From contig NZ_BAFK01000015.1 in the NCBI RefSeq assembly GCF_000296695.1, positions 1-64,000 of the forward strand: 64,000 bases of DNA. Direction: 5' to 3'. The translations under genes were made by a program, and so were the position numbers. Positions 45,757-53,929 of this stretch are shown here, piece by piece. Source of the stretch: Rheinheimera nanhaiensis E407-8 (GTDB lineage: Bacteria; Pseudomonadota; Gammaproteobacteria; Enterobacterales; Alteromonadaceae). Within the stretch, counting starts at the first letter, position 1; every line of letters starts with the position of its first letter. The notes under the pieces were generated by a model. That model did not search any database, was not told the DNA's origin, and saw only the letters and a list, made by a program, of their open reading frames with translations.

Positions 45757-48700
45757 GAACCACCTCCTTGCTTAACTGCAAAATAGCGCGAAACTGGAGC
45801 CAGATAACCCCCGGCCTGCTCTCGTCCGGCTCCAGCAGCTGACTCAATGATATCCGCTGTTTTGTTGGCCAAGGCGTCATCGCCCATTTCACTCCGGAGT
45901 TGAGCCCGATATTCCTGTTCCTTTCCATCGCTTGCGCCCAAGATGGACGAGGCAAACAACCGTGCACCCGCATCCGAATGGAGGCCATGCTCTTGTATCG
46001 CGGTCTGCATGGCCAAATTACGAAACTCATCTCCGTACTGCTGCACAAAGGCCTGTGCATGCTCTGCACCTGCTTCGCTCGCGCTAGCAAGCGCTGCCGC
46101 GAAGAACATTCCACGCTCGCGAACCGACATGCCCTTGGCCGCCTCGGATAGATCCGATTTTCCAGTGAGCCATTCCTTGGCTGCATAGAAACCGGATACG
46201 CCTGCTCCGATAATGTCCCTACCCAGGTTGGCCGCACCAGTAGCCAGGAATCCTGGAAGGCCGTACTGATCTTTGATGTACTGATCTCCCTTATGTGCGT
46301 CGGCAATAAACTGATCACGCTGCTCGGGCGTCATCCGTGCCAGTTGGTTCATCGAGTTGGCAAAGTCATTTGAGAATCCATCCATGGCCGCCCCTGAGCC
46401 GCCAACGATCTTGTCGAAGAATCGACCAGCCCCTTCAGACGAAGCAAAGATATTGGATGCGGTGGATGGTTCTACATTGGAGTTCATTATCTGCGTTCTC
46501 AGTGACCCCAATCGCTCATCCTGGAACGACTCCTTTTGATTGGCATGAACGTCCTGTACTCGGCTCATATTCTTGTCATGCTGCTGGAAAACCGCCTTTT
46601 CACTAGGCACACTGCCATAGGCTTGGGTACGCTGCCTCTCGTTCATACGACTGGGATCTTGGAGTTGCAGGGTGTTGGAAAGGCCGGTGATTGCCGGAGC
46701 TTGCTGGACAAGCAACTGGTTCTCGTTAAACCGCCCCACACCCTGTGTGACGACACCACCAGTAGCCGCCGAGATAGCCTCAGCCGCAACAGCCTGCTCG
46801 ACTCCCTTGCCTGAATTCAAAAGCGCGTATATTTGTCCACCGGCTAACGCCTGCGCGGAGTCCATTCCCAGTGCCTGATAAAACCGTGCTTTTTCGGCAG
46901 CGGCCTGACGAGTCTCTGGCGACGCCATACGCATTCCATTCTGTAACATGGTGCTTGCGGCTGGACTACCGACGGTAGAGGCCGCCAATGCCCGCATATC
47001 CATTTGACTAGCCGTGCCAATTGAACTTTGAGCGGAGGAAAGGCGCTGATACGTATTTTGAGCGCTAACGGCTTGTGTCGCGGATTGGGAAAGTTGCTCG
47101 CGTTGTTCCTCACCCAATGAATTGGTGAACCGCTGGCCTGACTCAGTGTTGGTTTGTCGCGCCAGATCTTGGGTCAACGCTGCGGAATCATCCTTGGAAA
47201 AGCCCAAATTCTTTGCCAGTTTATCCAGATCCGTGGTCAGTTGCTGACGCTGATCCATCGTTCTGGACTCAGCAGATCCCGAAACATCTCCCTGTACTTT
47301 CAATGGTGCGTCTTTGCCAACTGCTCCTGACTTCGCAGCGATTCGACCTATTGGCCCACCAATCACCGCAGCAAGCTTACCTGCATCAACTGATCCTGAA
47401 GCCTTCATAGCTATGGCACCAGCTATGGCATCAGTGTGCGTTTCGGACAAACCGTACTGTCGTGCGTAATCCTGAGCCTGACCGTAAATTGCCTTGGCCT
47501 GACTCGAATCGGATGCCCTAAGAGTTTGGCCCAACCCCTGCAACCTGGCGTAGCTCTGTTCAGCCGATGCCCCGGAGAAAACCGAGTTTGATAGCTGTTC
47601 GGAGAAATTCCGCGTAGCTTGGGCAGATGCGGCCTGGCTGCTGCTAACCACTGAACTCAGGGTTTGTCCGATGTTCACCTTATCGACAAGCGACTCAGCT
47701 CCTGAGGCCATGGCACCACTGAACTGGTTATACGAGAACGCCGGTTGGCCTTTCATTACCGGATCTTGCTGCAGAAGATCAGGCGTTTGCATTTTCTCGT
47801 TTACGTGGTCGCCGCCGTTGATGCGCGAGGCTAGGCTGGTAAAGGCATAGGTGCTACCAGTGACGATGAACAAGGAAATGATCGGCGTAGCAGCGGCCAA
47901 CATCCCACCCGTTGCGATCCAGTGTTGCAGCACGTCACCTGTCGATGACAGCGCATACATAGAGTCCAGCCCGGAGCTACTCAGGCTGGACATCTCCTTG
48001 GATGCCGCCGTGTGAACAAACAAGTTGATAATGGACAGAACTGGCATCCAAAGCTGAATCCAAAGGATGGTCTGTACATATTTGCCCGCCAGTTGGAGAC
48101 CAAAACTCCCCATTACGATGATAAAGGCAATGATCGGAGTGATCGCGTAGATGAACCCTTCGAAGAAGGTCAACATTGGGCGAACCACCGTCATGAACAT
48201 GGACTGTTCCGCCGCCCACTGGGTATTCCTCTGCTGAATGGCCTGGTTAATCATCAGCGCGGAGCCGTAGTCCTGTAAGTCCTGATAGCGACCAGCGGCA
48301 GCCTCGTAGTAAAGGGGTTCCAGCACGGCAGCCTTCAAATAATCGATGGATGATGTTGTCGAAGCTCCCATGGCTTGCAGCGAATCGCCGATTTTGGTGA
48401 TCGCGTCATCGCCGGCACTGGTATCGATTCCCAGCAAGTTGTTCAAGGCATCAACCACCACAGGGCTATTCAAGTTTTCAGTGGCGTTACTGATGGCGAC
48501 CCAACCGTCAGTACAGGTGTAATCGGCTCCATCGGGGTTAGATACTGAGAGATAAAGACGAGTCCCATAAAGTTGTGAGTTAAACCGAAGCGCTGTGTCT
48601 GTTGGACGATTCATGAGTTCATCCAAGGACATCAATCTGAGGTCAACCTTGGTTAGAGTGCATTCTCGGATGTAGTTGTTCCAGGAAAGGCGCACATCTA

Positions 48701-49196
48701 CGTATCCACCGCCATTGGCAGCATTGAGGGCGGTGAAGACTCCGGTATCATAAGCTCTTCTGCGAACATCATTCAGCAGCTTCAAAGTCTCCGAGAAGTG
48801 GCTTTCCGTGACGTTAGGTACGATAACCCCATATCCGGTCTCGAAAAGGTTGGTAATGGTGTACCCAACATTGGAGATCATCCCCCCCGCAAAGCCAACC
48901 AATAGCGGGACGTTGGCAACGACACGCACCTCGCCTGTATAGGCGTCTTCAATAGTCACGGTCGTTGTGGGACCAAAAGAACAGGCATAGATGAGCCATC
49001 CCAGCAAAACCTGCTGGAAGTTGATCTGTCGAGCCCCCTGAAAGACAGACTGAATACAAATGATGAGCACTCCGAGTAACAAGCCAATGCTGACCATTTT
49101 CTCGAAGTCCCCGGTACCAGTAATCATGGATACCGCAATCAGGATTTGCTCCAGAAATGCGGAGTCACCGATCGAATGAATTGAAAAAGCTCCCAT
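45753..49196 (-). CDS. traG: Conjugative mating protein TraG
   Basis: TraG of F-type systems acts in pilus assembly through its membrane N-terminal half and in mating-pair stabilization and entry exclusion through its periplasmic C-terminal half. The 1147-residue protein has N-terminal hydrophobic segments (about 30-90 and 335-455) and a long Q/S/A-rich soluble C-terminal region with a coiled-coil look. In SGI1 the island's TraG replaces the helper's and evades its exclusion. It lies 12 bases after traH. Confidence 0.9.
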   Translation of the reverse strand: MGAFSIHSIGDSAFLEQILIAVSMITGTGDFEKMVSIGLLLGVLIICIQSVFQGARQINFQQVLLGWLIYACSFGPTTTVTIEDAYTGEVRVVANVPLLVGFAGGMISNVGYTITNLFETGYGVIVPNVTESHFSETLKLLNDVRRRAYDTGVFTALNAANGGGYVDVRLSWNNYIRECTLTKVDLRLMSLDELMNRPTDTALRFNSQLYGTRLYLSVSNPDGADYTCTDGWVAISNATENLNSPVVVDALNNLLGIDTSAGDDAITKIGDSLQAMGASTTSSIDYLKAAVLEPLYYEAAAGRYQDLQDYGSALMINQAIQQRNTQWAAEQSMFMTVVRPMLTFFEGFIYAITPIIAFIIVMGSFGLQLAGKYVQTILWIQLWMPVLSIINLFVHTAASKEMSSLSSSGLDSMYALSSTGDVLQHWIATGGMLAAATPIISLFIVTGSTYAFTSLASRINGGDHVNEKMQTPDLLQQDPVMKGQPAFSYNQFSGAMASGAESLVDKVNIGQTLSSVVSSSQAASAQATRNFSEQLSNSVFSGASAEQSYARLQGLGQTLRASDSSQAKAIYGQAQDYARQYGLSETHTDAIAGAIAMKASGSVDAGKLAAVIGGPIGRIAAKSGAVGKDAPLKVQGDVSGSAESRTMDQRQQLTTDLDKLAKNLGFSKDDSAALTQDLARQTNTESGQRFTNSLGEEQREQLSQSATQAVSAQNTYQRLSSAQSSIGTASQMDMRALAASTVGSPAASTMLQNGMRMASPETRQAAAEKARFYQALGMDSAQALAGGQIYALLNSGKGVEQAVAAEAISAATGGVVTQGVGRFNENQLLVQQAPAITGLSNTLQLQDPSRMNERQRTQAYGSVPSEKAVFQQHDKNMSRVQDVHANQKESFQDERLGSLRTQIMNSNVEPSTASNIFASSEGAGRFFDKIVGGSGAAMDGFSNDFANSMNQLARMTPEQRDQFIADAHKGDQYIKDQYGLPGFLATGAANLGRDIIGAGVSGFYAAKEWLTGKSDLSEAAKGMSVRERGMFFAAALASASEAGAEHAQAFVQQYGDEFRNLAMQTAIQEHGLHSDAGARLFASSILGASDGKEQEYRAQLRSEMGDDALANKTADIIESAAGAGREQAGGYLAPVSRYFAVKQGGGS

Positions 49197-49208
49197 GTCA
49201 ATTCTCCC

Positions 49209-50645
49209 TTAGTTCGTGCTGGGAGGATTGGACAAAGTAGCAAGCATGTATTTTTGCTTACGGATGTTGTCCAGAAGACTGTTGTATTTTTCTATCTGGC
49301 GGGCCAGATCTCCGTACTGGGATGACAAGATGGCGTATTCAGAACGGACTTGTTGCTGAGACTGTGACAGTAGTTCCAGCGCCTCCTTCTTGTAAGGAGA
49401 TTCACTGTTCGCCAAGGAGATGCGGGCCGCCCGGAAGAACTCTTCTGTAAAGCTGTACATCATGGTCAAGGCGATGGCTCCTGAAGATTCCGTGGCGAAC
49501 AGCGTCGCGCCATCGCGGGAGAGAACCGACAGGTTTCGGATGATGGTGCCTACGCCATTGGGGAGATTGGAAACAAAAGCCTTTTCTGCCCCGGTGAGTG
49601 TTCCGGAGTTTGTCGCATACTTGTAGATGACGCCAGGCGTGGAACTCGTTCCCAACAGCATGTCGGTAATCTTATTTTTAATTCCCTTCAGTTCTACTGA
49701 TTTGGTGCCAGAGCCTCCAGAACCAGCCTCAAGACAGTTATTCGTGTCGCTACCACAAGAATAGATTTCTACTGTTCCGCCAAAGATGAGATCGCTAAGC
49801 GTAATTTTATTTCCGGGAAGAGATTGGATGGGATTGGTTTTCGACCCGGAACTAGAGGAGTTAGGATCATCTACAAGATCTCCAATGATAACAGTACCGG
49901 TCAATGACATGATTGCTTCCAGCAATGTATTGTCTCCATACTGAAACCATGATGCGGCACCATTCTTCTTAAATTGCTTCCAAAGAATGTTCCCAATTTG
50001 CTTTTCATATTCTTGCGGTGCATTTTGCTTGGTCGTTTCCGGAGCAGATACACCATCCTTTTCGCTGGTTGCCGAGAATATATCCTCATATAAACCTATT
50101 GCTGCCGACTTAATAATCCCCCCTGTTTTTTGTGCAACATCCAGCGACGACGCGGGATTGGTCACAAGCCCTTGCGCAAGCTGACAGGAATTACTTAAGT
50201 GTTGATTGAGCTCCTGAACTTTCTTCTGGAAGTTCTCAATCCATTTAGCCCCGTCTGGGAAAACATTATCGAGAGCAAGCTGGAACGCATAACCCTTCGC
50301 ATTTGCCGCAACGGCCCTCATTAGCTGGACAATCTGATCAGCGTTAACAAAAGATAAAGACCCACCAAATAAATCCACACCACCACATCCAGCCTTCCAA
50401 GAAGGAGGGGCGAAACTCACTAGGTTTTCATCGAATATCTTCGTTTTGGATGTTAATCGCCCCCCAGAAATCACCCCTCGGCGCTGAGTCTCGTAAACGC
50501 CTGGTGGAGTAGTGTTGCTCATCTCGTTAAATAGCTTGTCCATCTGTGCTTGTAGTCCATTTGCGGCAACGTTGGCAGATGCCAAGGTCGCCGTAACGGA
50601 AAGAGAGACAAGAAGTATCTTTAAGGACTTTTTCTTATGACTCAT
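49209..50645 (-). CDS. traH: Conjugative pilus assembly protein TraH
   Basis: TraH is a periplasmic protein needed for F-type pilus assembly. The 478-residue product starts MSHKKKSLKILLVSLSV with a signal peptide cut near ANVAANG, and has TraH-typical sequence GCGGVDLFGGSLSFVNADQI and a C-terminal coiled coil (QSQQQVRSEYAILSSQYGDLARQIE). The ATG at 50645 with GAGGT five bases upstream is preferred over a longer frame lacking a signal peptide. Confidence 0.9.
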   Translation of the reverse strand: MSHKKKSLKILLVSLSVTATLASANVAANGLQAQMDKLFNEMSNTTPPGVYETQRRGVISGGRLTSKTKIFDENLVSFAPPSWKAGCGGVDLFGGSLSFVNADQIVQLMRAVAANAKGYAFQLALDNVFPDGAKWIENFQKKVQELNQHLSNSCQLAQGLVTNPASSLDVAQKTGGIIKSAAIGLYEDIFSATSEKDGVSAPETTKQNAPQEYEKQIGNILWKQFKKNGAASWFQYGDNTLLEAIMSLTGTVIIGDLVDDPNSSSSGSKTNPIQSLPGNKITLSDLIFGGTVEIYSCGSDTNNCLEAGSGGSGTKSVELKGIKNKITDMLLGTSSTPGVIYKYATNSGTLTGAEKAFVSNLPNGVGTIIRNLSVLSRDGATLFATESSGAIALTMMYSFTEEFFRAARISLANSESPYKKEALELLSQSQQQVRSEYAILSSQYGDLARQIEKYNSLLDNIRKQKYMLATLSNPPSTN

Positions 50646-50717
50646 TTCAACCTCAATTTGCGGATAGTCGTTGGCTCCAGAGTAACCAGCGATAATCGGC
50701 AAACCGAACGCTGTAAG

Positions 50718-50732
50718 TGTCCATTTTGGGCA
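50718..50732. promoter_or_regulatory. Activator box between traH and the lipoprotein gene
   Basis: TGTCCATTTTGGGCA is, read on the other strand, TGCCCAAAATGGACA, the clearest match to the xis box. It is 73 bases from the traH start and could serve traHG, and perhaps also the divergent lipoprotein gene. Confidence 0.6.
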
Positions 50733-50873
50733 TCCTCTTACTAAATGTAGATAAACCTCATTAACTTTGTACGTTCAGAACATATTTCCATTTTTTTCAA
50801 GAAGATGCCTGCATGTTGTTGCGTTTTTGAAGACCTATGGCAACCTAATCCAATTGCTATAGGAGAAACCTCA

Positions 50874-51749
50874 ATGACGAAGAAATTAACAGTAATAATT
50901 CTTGCAGCCGGACTGGCCTCAGGCTGCGCAACGACGACAAACAGCTACCAATACAAGGGAGACCATAGCCGCGCCTACAACTTAGCCCAGGCCGGAGGCC
51001 TGTACGACGCAAGGGATTACGACATCCCCAGGGATCAGCGAGACGGTGTTATCAGCAAGGGATGGGATGTAACGGGTGACGCACTGCTGTTCAATTCCGG
51101 ACATGGGCTTGGATTGGACTGGGGCAAGTCACTAGGCTTGGGCTTGTTGACCAGTGCCTTTGCACCAAAGGGCGTTATGGAGCGAGACAGCGTATTTGGC
51201 TGGCTTCCGGAAACAAAAGCAGGTAATGCCAGAGAAGCCTGGGAACTGATGTCGAGTACTCTGCTCGATGGTATAGAGAAGACCTTACGGAAAGCGAATG
51301 TCAAATATGTTGTCGATAACAGGAACCTGCATCAGGACTTTCCTCTAATGTCGGAGTACATTTTTTCCTCGGTGCGAATTGTCGATCCCGAACATGGTTG
51401 CCCTGACTGGGAAAGTGCCAATCGAGACTATGACCAATCCTGTTACGTGGCCACGACCGTGTATGCCCCCACGGAAGAGCCACGAAAAGTGCCTGATTTC
51501 CTGATGGCCGGGCAAAATGGCTATGGCTTCTACGCAAATGATGAAGCGGATTACTCCCGCATAAAGGTGAACATCCCCAAAGGTTCCAACTTGGACAAGA
51601 ACCAGTTGCTTGCAGGCATCAGCTATGAGCTTCCATCCTGGGCATTCATCTTTGTTGCATCGCAAAAGCTGGATACTGACGGCTACACGGCACCGGTGAT
51701 CCTGACAACAGGGAAGGCCGAACTATTCATCACGCCGGATCAAGGATGA
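50874..51749 (+). CDS. Predicted lipoprotein (S013 position)
   Basis: The 291-residue protein has a lipoprotein signal ending ASGC, with the lipidated cysteine at about residue 18. The rest is not recognised. GGAG lies eight bases before the chosen ATG. It is transcribed divergently from traH and overlaps the next gene by ATGA. Its product is probably in the inner or outer membrane and may work with the downstream protein. Confidence 0.75.
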   Translation: MTKKLTVIILAAGLASGCATTTNSYQYKGDHSRAYNLAQAGGLYDARDYDIPRDQRDGVISKGWDVTGDALLFNSGHGLGLDWGKSLGLGLLTSAFAPKGVMERDSVFGWLPETKAGNAREAWELMSSTLLDGIEKTLRKANVKYVVDNRNLHQDFPLMSEYIFSSVRIVDPEHGCPDWESANRDYDQSCYVATTVYAPTEEPRKVPDFLMAGQNGYGFYANDEADYSRIKVNIPKGSNLDKNQLLAGISYELPSWAFIFVASQKLDTDGYTAPVILTTGKAELFITPDQG

Positions 51750-52180
51750 GCGTGTGGCATGATGCCCTGGAGATCGGTCTGCTTCATTTGGAGGAGACCG
51801 GCCTCTACTGTGATGGCATGACGTATGTGATCAGCCACCTGCTTCGGAAAGGCGGCATTCCCCACCGGTGCTTCATAGGCTATGTGAAAGACGAGAAACG
51901 TGGCGACCTGGTAGCGCCGCATTGCTGGGTAAAACTGGAGGGAGATGGTGATTGGGTTGTCGATCTCCGACTACGCACTTGGTTGGGAGATGATGACGAG
52001 GTACCTCATGGTGTGTTTCAAACGACTAAGTGGTCACGGTTCACTTATAAGGGAGAGCCTATGGTAGACATCAAGATGGACGAAGAGATAGTTGCTGCCA
52101 TGACCGATGGAAAACTTTCACATGTGAAAGTTCCTGAACGCAACGATTACTCAGTACCGTTTTTACGGGATTTGTTATAG
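51746..52180 (+). CDS. Transglutaminase/papain-like fold protein
   Basis: The 144-residue protein shows a possible cysteine-histidine-aspartate triad in transglutaminase order: C22 in LYCDGMTYVIS, H59 in APHCWVKL and D73 in WVVDLRL. This suggests a peptidase or amidase-like enzyme; it is an inference from pattern and spacing. It is coupled to the lipoprotein gene. The coding sequence contains copy 3 of the 20-bp palindrome. Confidence 0.6.
   Translation: MSVWHDALEIGLLHLEETGLYCDGMTYVISHLLRKGGIPHRCFIGYVKDEKRGDLVAPHCWVKLEGDGDWVVDLRLRTWLGDDDEVPHGVFQTTKWSRFTYKGEPMVDIKMDEEIVAAMTDGKLSHVKVPERNDYSVPFLRDLL
52113..52132. repeat. 20-bp perfect palindrome, copy 3, inside a gene
   Basis: AACTTTCACATGTGAAAGTT, followed by CC, lies in frame within the transglutaminase-like gene and encodes part of GKLSHVKVPE. 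Confidence 0.9.
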
Positions 52181-52254
52181 AGGTACAAACTTCCAAAAGT
52201 CACCACAGTAAAAAATGCCAGTAAGCTCAGCATTCCTATTGTAAAAGCGTCCAT
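52147..52254 (-). CDS. Small single-helix membrane protein (35 residues)
   Basis: The frame encodes a product starting MDAFTIGMLSLLAFF with one transmembrane helix and a short basic tail. GGGAG lies about six bases before the ATG. It overlaps the 3' end of the preceding plus-strand gene by 34 bases. Conservation is unknown. Confidence 0.45.
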   Translation of the reverse strand: MDAFTIGMLSLLAFFTVVTFGSLYLYNKSRKNGTE

Positions 52255-52315
52255 CTAGCTCTCCCAATCATTCGGTTCTATACTCTAACTTTACATCATT
52301 AAACGGTATATTCCA

Positions 52316-52471
52316 GTGGCAAAAACACTAGACCAGATCTTGGAGCATGAGAAGCCAGAAATTGTAGCCGAGGCCAGACGCAAGGCATCAGAGATGCTCC
52401 GCCTCTTGGATGAGCAAACGGCCAAGCAGGATAATGAAACCGATTCAGTAGATTCCTATCACCAGAAGTAG
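52316..52471 (+). CDS. Short helical protein, GTG start (51 residues)
   Basis: The product starts MAKTLDQILEHEKPEIVAEA and is charged and helical. No ribosome site is obvious, but a strong terminator directly follows the stop, which supports a real transcript. The N-terminus resembles that of some short Xre-type regulators; no helix-turn-helix is complete. Confidence 0.45.
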   Translation: MAKTLDQILEHEKPEIVAEARRKASEMLRLLDEQTAKQDNETDSVDSYHQK

Positions 52472-52504
52472 CAAAGGGCCAGACAAGCTGGCCCTTTGCT
52501 TTTC
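52471..52504 (+). terminator. Strong intrinsic terminator
   Basis: A perfect 12-bp stem (52471-52482 with 52488-52499, core AAAGGGCCAG/CTGGCCCTTT) with a 5-base loop is followed by TTTTC. It is convergent with the genes at 52512-53372. Confidence 0.9.
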
Positions 52505-52511
52505 TCAGTAA

Positions 52512-52781
52512 TTACATCACTAAGTACGGTTCATCGTTGTCGCTTTCAGCTATCGTCAAGTCAATAGTGAAAGTGATATCGATGCGCTCAACAGTCCGAT
52601 TACACTCACGAGCATACTCATCCTGCAGGCTTTTAAACAGCGCTTCAGCTTCATCATGAGAAGTAGCTTCTACTGTTTCAACAGCCAACTCACCTTCTTT
52701 TTCAGTGTAGTTAACCCCACGATAATACACGCGGCCACACACATCGAATTGATGGATCTCTGTTTGATTTTGTCCCAACAT
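52512..52781 (-). CDS. Hypothetical acidic protein
   Basis: The 89-residue protein is predicted to be alpha/beta with no membrane segment. The ATG at 52781 is preceded by GGAG six bases upstream. It is the last gene of a left-facing unit. No family is recognised. Confidence 0.6.
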   Translation of the reverse strand: MLGQNQTEIHQFDVCGRVYYRGVNYTEKEGELAVETVEATSHDEAEALFKSLQDEYARECNRTVERIDITFTIDLTIAESDNDEPYLVM

Positions 52782-52858
52782 ATTAATTCTCCAAAAGTTT
52801 AATAGCCGGGACTTAGCCCAACCGGGCAAAGCACCCGGTTGGGTTATTTAATTAGGGA

Positions 52859-53044
52859 TTAGGCTTCAGGCATGTTGCGTATAGTGAAGGACTCACAAAC
52901 ACCATGCCCGTAAAGCACTGCATTTCCCTGGGGATTTTGTTCCAAAAACTTGCGCGTGGCTTTGAGAGCTGCCCTATAACCAGCATCAGAAGGCTGATAC
53001 TCTCGCGTTCGCTTTTTTTGGTTTGTCAGAATCAGTCGATACAT
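52859..53044 (-). CDS. Hypothetical small basic protein
   Basis: The 61-residue protein (MYRLILTNQKKRTREYQPSD at the start) has no recognised domain. GGGAG lies at a normal distance from the ATG. It lies between the membrane protein gene at 53372 and the acidic protein gene, in the same direction. Confidence 0.55.
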   Translation of the reverse strand: MYRLILTNQKKRTREYQPSDAGYRAALKATRKFLEQNPQGNAVLYGHGVCESFTIRNMPEA

Positions 53045-53054
53045 AAAATCTCCC

Positions 53055-53372
53055 TCATCTTTGAGCTGACAATAATTTCCTGGTGGAACCTATTACAGCG
53101 CGTTCTGCAACCAGCTCCCCCTCAAGCGGAGCGCATTCGACAGCATCGGAGACTCTAGGTTGATGGCTACCGGAGGTAGCTTTCAACCATTCACCACACA
53201 ATGAACTGCTATTAGTTACCAATGGGCTGACGACCCGTACAGGCCGCGTTTTTATCAATGATCGATATGCCAGAATCGAAGCCTTATTTAGTAGTTTGGC
53301 GACAATCGTAGCCCCGAAAGCAATAACGCCCACGGTAACAATCATGATCAAAACGAACGTAGAAAAGTACAT
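53055..53372 (-). CDS. Small membrane protein (S018-like position)
   Basis: The 105-residue protein has one N-terminal transmembrane segment (about residues 4-26) and a polar remainder. GGAGG precedes the ATG at 53372. It is the first gene after an activator box 180 bases upstream. In SGI1 the gene left of mpsB is also under AcaCD control. Confidence 0.6.
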   Translation of the reverse strand: MYFSTFVLIMIVTVGVIAFGATIVAKLLNKASILAYRSLIKTRPVRVVSPLVTNSSSLCGEWLKATSGSHQPRVSDAVECAPLEGELVAERAVIGSTRKLLSAQR

Positions 53373-53551
53373 AAACACCTCCAATTAGTTGGAATTGAAG
53401 GGGTTACACCGCATAACCGGTGAACCCCGGTTACGGGATAAATTGATAAAATGCTGTTTGTTTTCGGCGACCAGCTATCGCACATACTCAGCACGGAGCT
53501 GAAGTTGATTCAAATTTAACAGCTCATTTCTGAATCGACACGCGCTGTATT

Positions 53552-53566
53552 GGCCCTTTTTGGGCA
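53552..53566 (-). promoter_or_regulatory. Activator box upstream of the 53372 unit
   Basis: GGCCCTTTTTGGGCA is another copy of the recurrent box. TTAAAT, a plausible -10, lies 31 bases downstream in the transcription direction. Between box and first gene is a leader of more than 100 bases with no gene. Confidence 0.55.
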
Positions 53567-53629
53567 CATTTAAACAAAGCAGCGAACGGAAGGTCTTATT
53601 AAGGAATATGACATAGGCGTAGATGGCTT

Positions 53630-53926
53630 TTAATCAGCAGAGCCGGTGTTTTTTGGGCGCGGAGGCTCTCCAGGACGGTTAAGTAATTCCCACAAGAGTC
53701 GGAACGCATAAAAATGATCCCGCAATGTCGTGGTACTCAATCCTTGATGCCTTGTGTAATACCGGTGGATATGAGCTCTTCCAATTTGTGATGGTGCGTT
53801 GACTCCTTTTTCATTGGCGGCAATATCGTTTAGAGCCGCAATTAGCCTTTTTACCATAGCTCGTCGAGCTGTCTTCCCCCCATGCCGCACATAAACATGG
53901 CTTCTTTCTCTTACCCATTTTTCCAT
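53630..53926 (-). CDS. mpsB: Mobilization accessory protein MpsB-like
   Basis: The 98-residue basic protein follows mpsA after three bases and ends RPKNTGSAD. Sequence resembles the N-terminal SAM-like part of phage integrases (HIHRYYTRHQGLSTTTLRDHFYAFRLLWELL). In SGI1 the equivalent protein assists MpsA at oriT. The ATG at 53926 with GGGG upstream is preferred over TTG at 53929. Confidence 0.7.
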   Translation of the reverse strand: MEKWVRERSHVYVRHGGKTARRAMVKRLIAALNDIAANEKGVNAPSQIGRAHIHRYYTRHQGLSTTTLRDHFYAFRLLWELLNRPGEPPRPKNTGSAD

Positions 53927-53929
53927 CAA

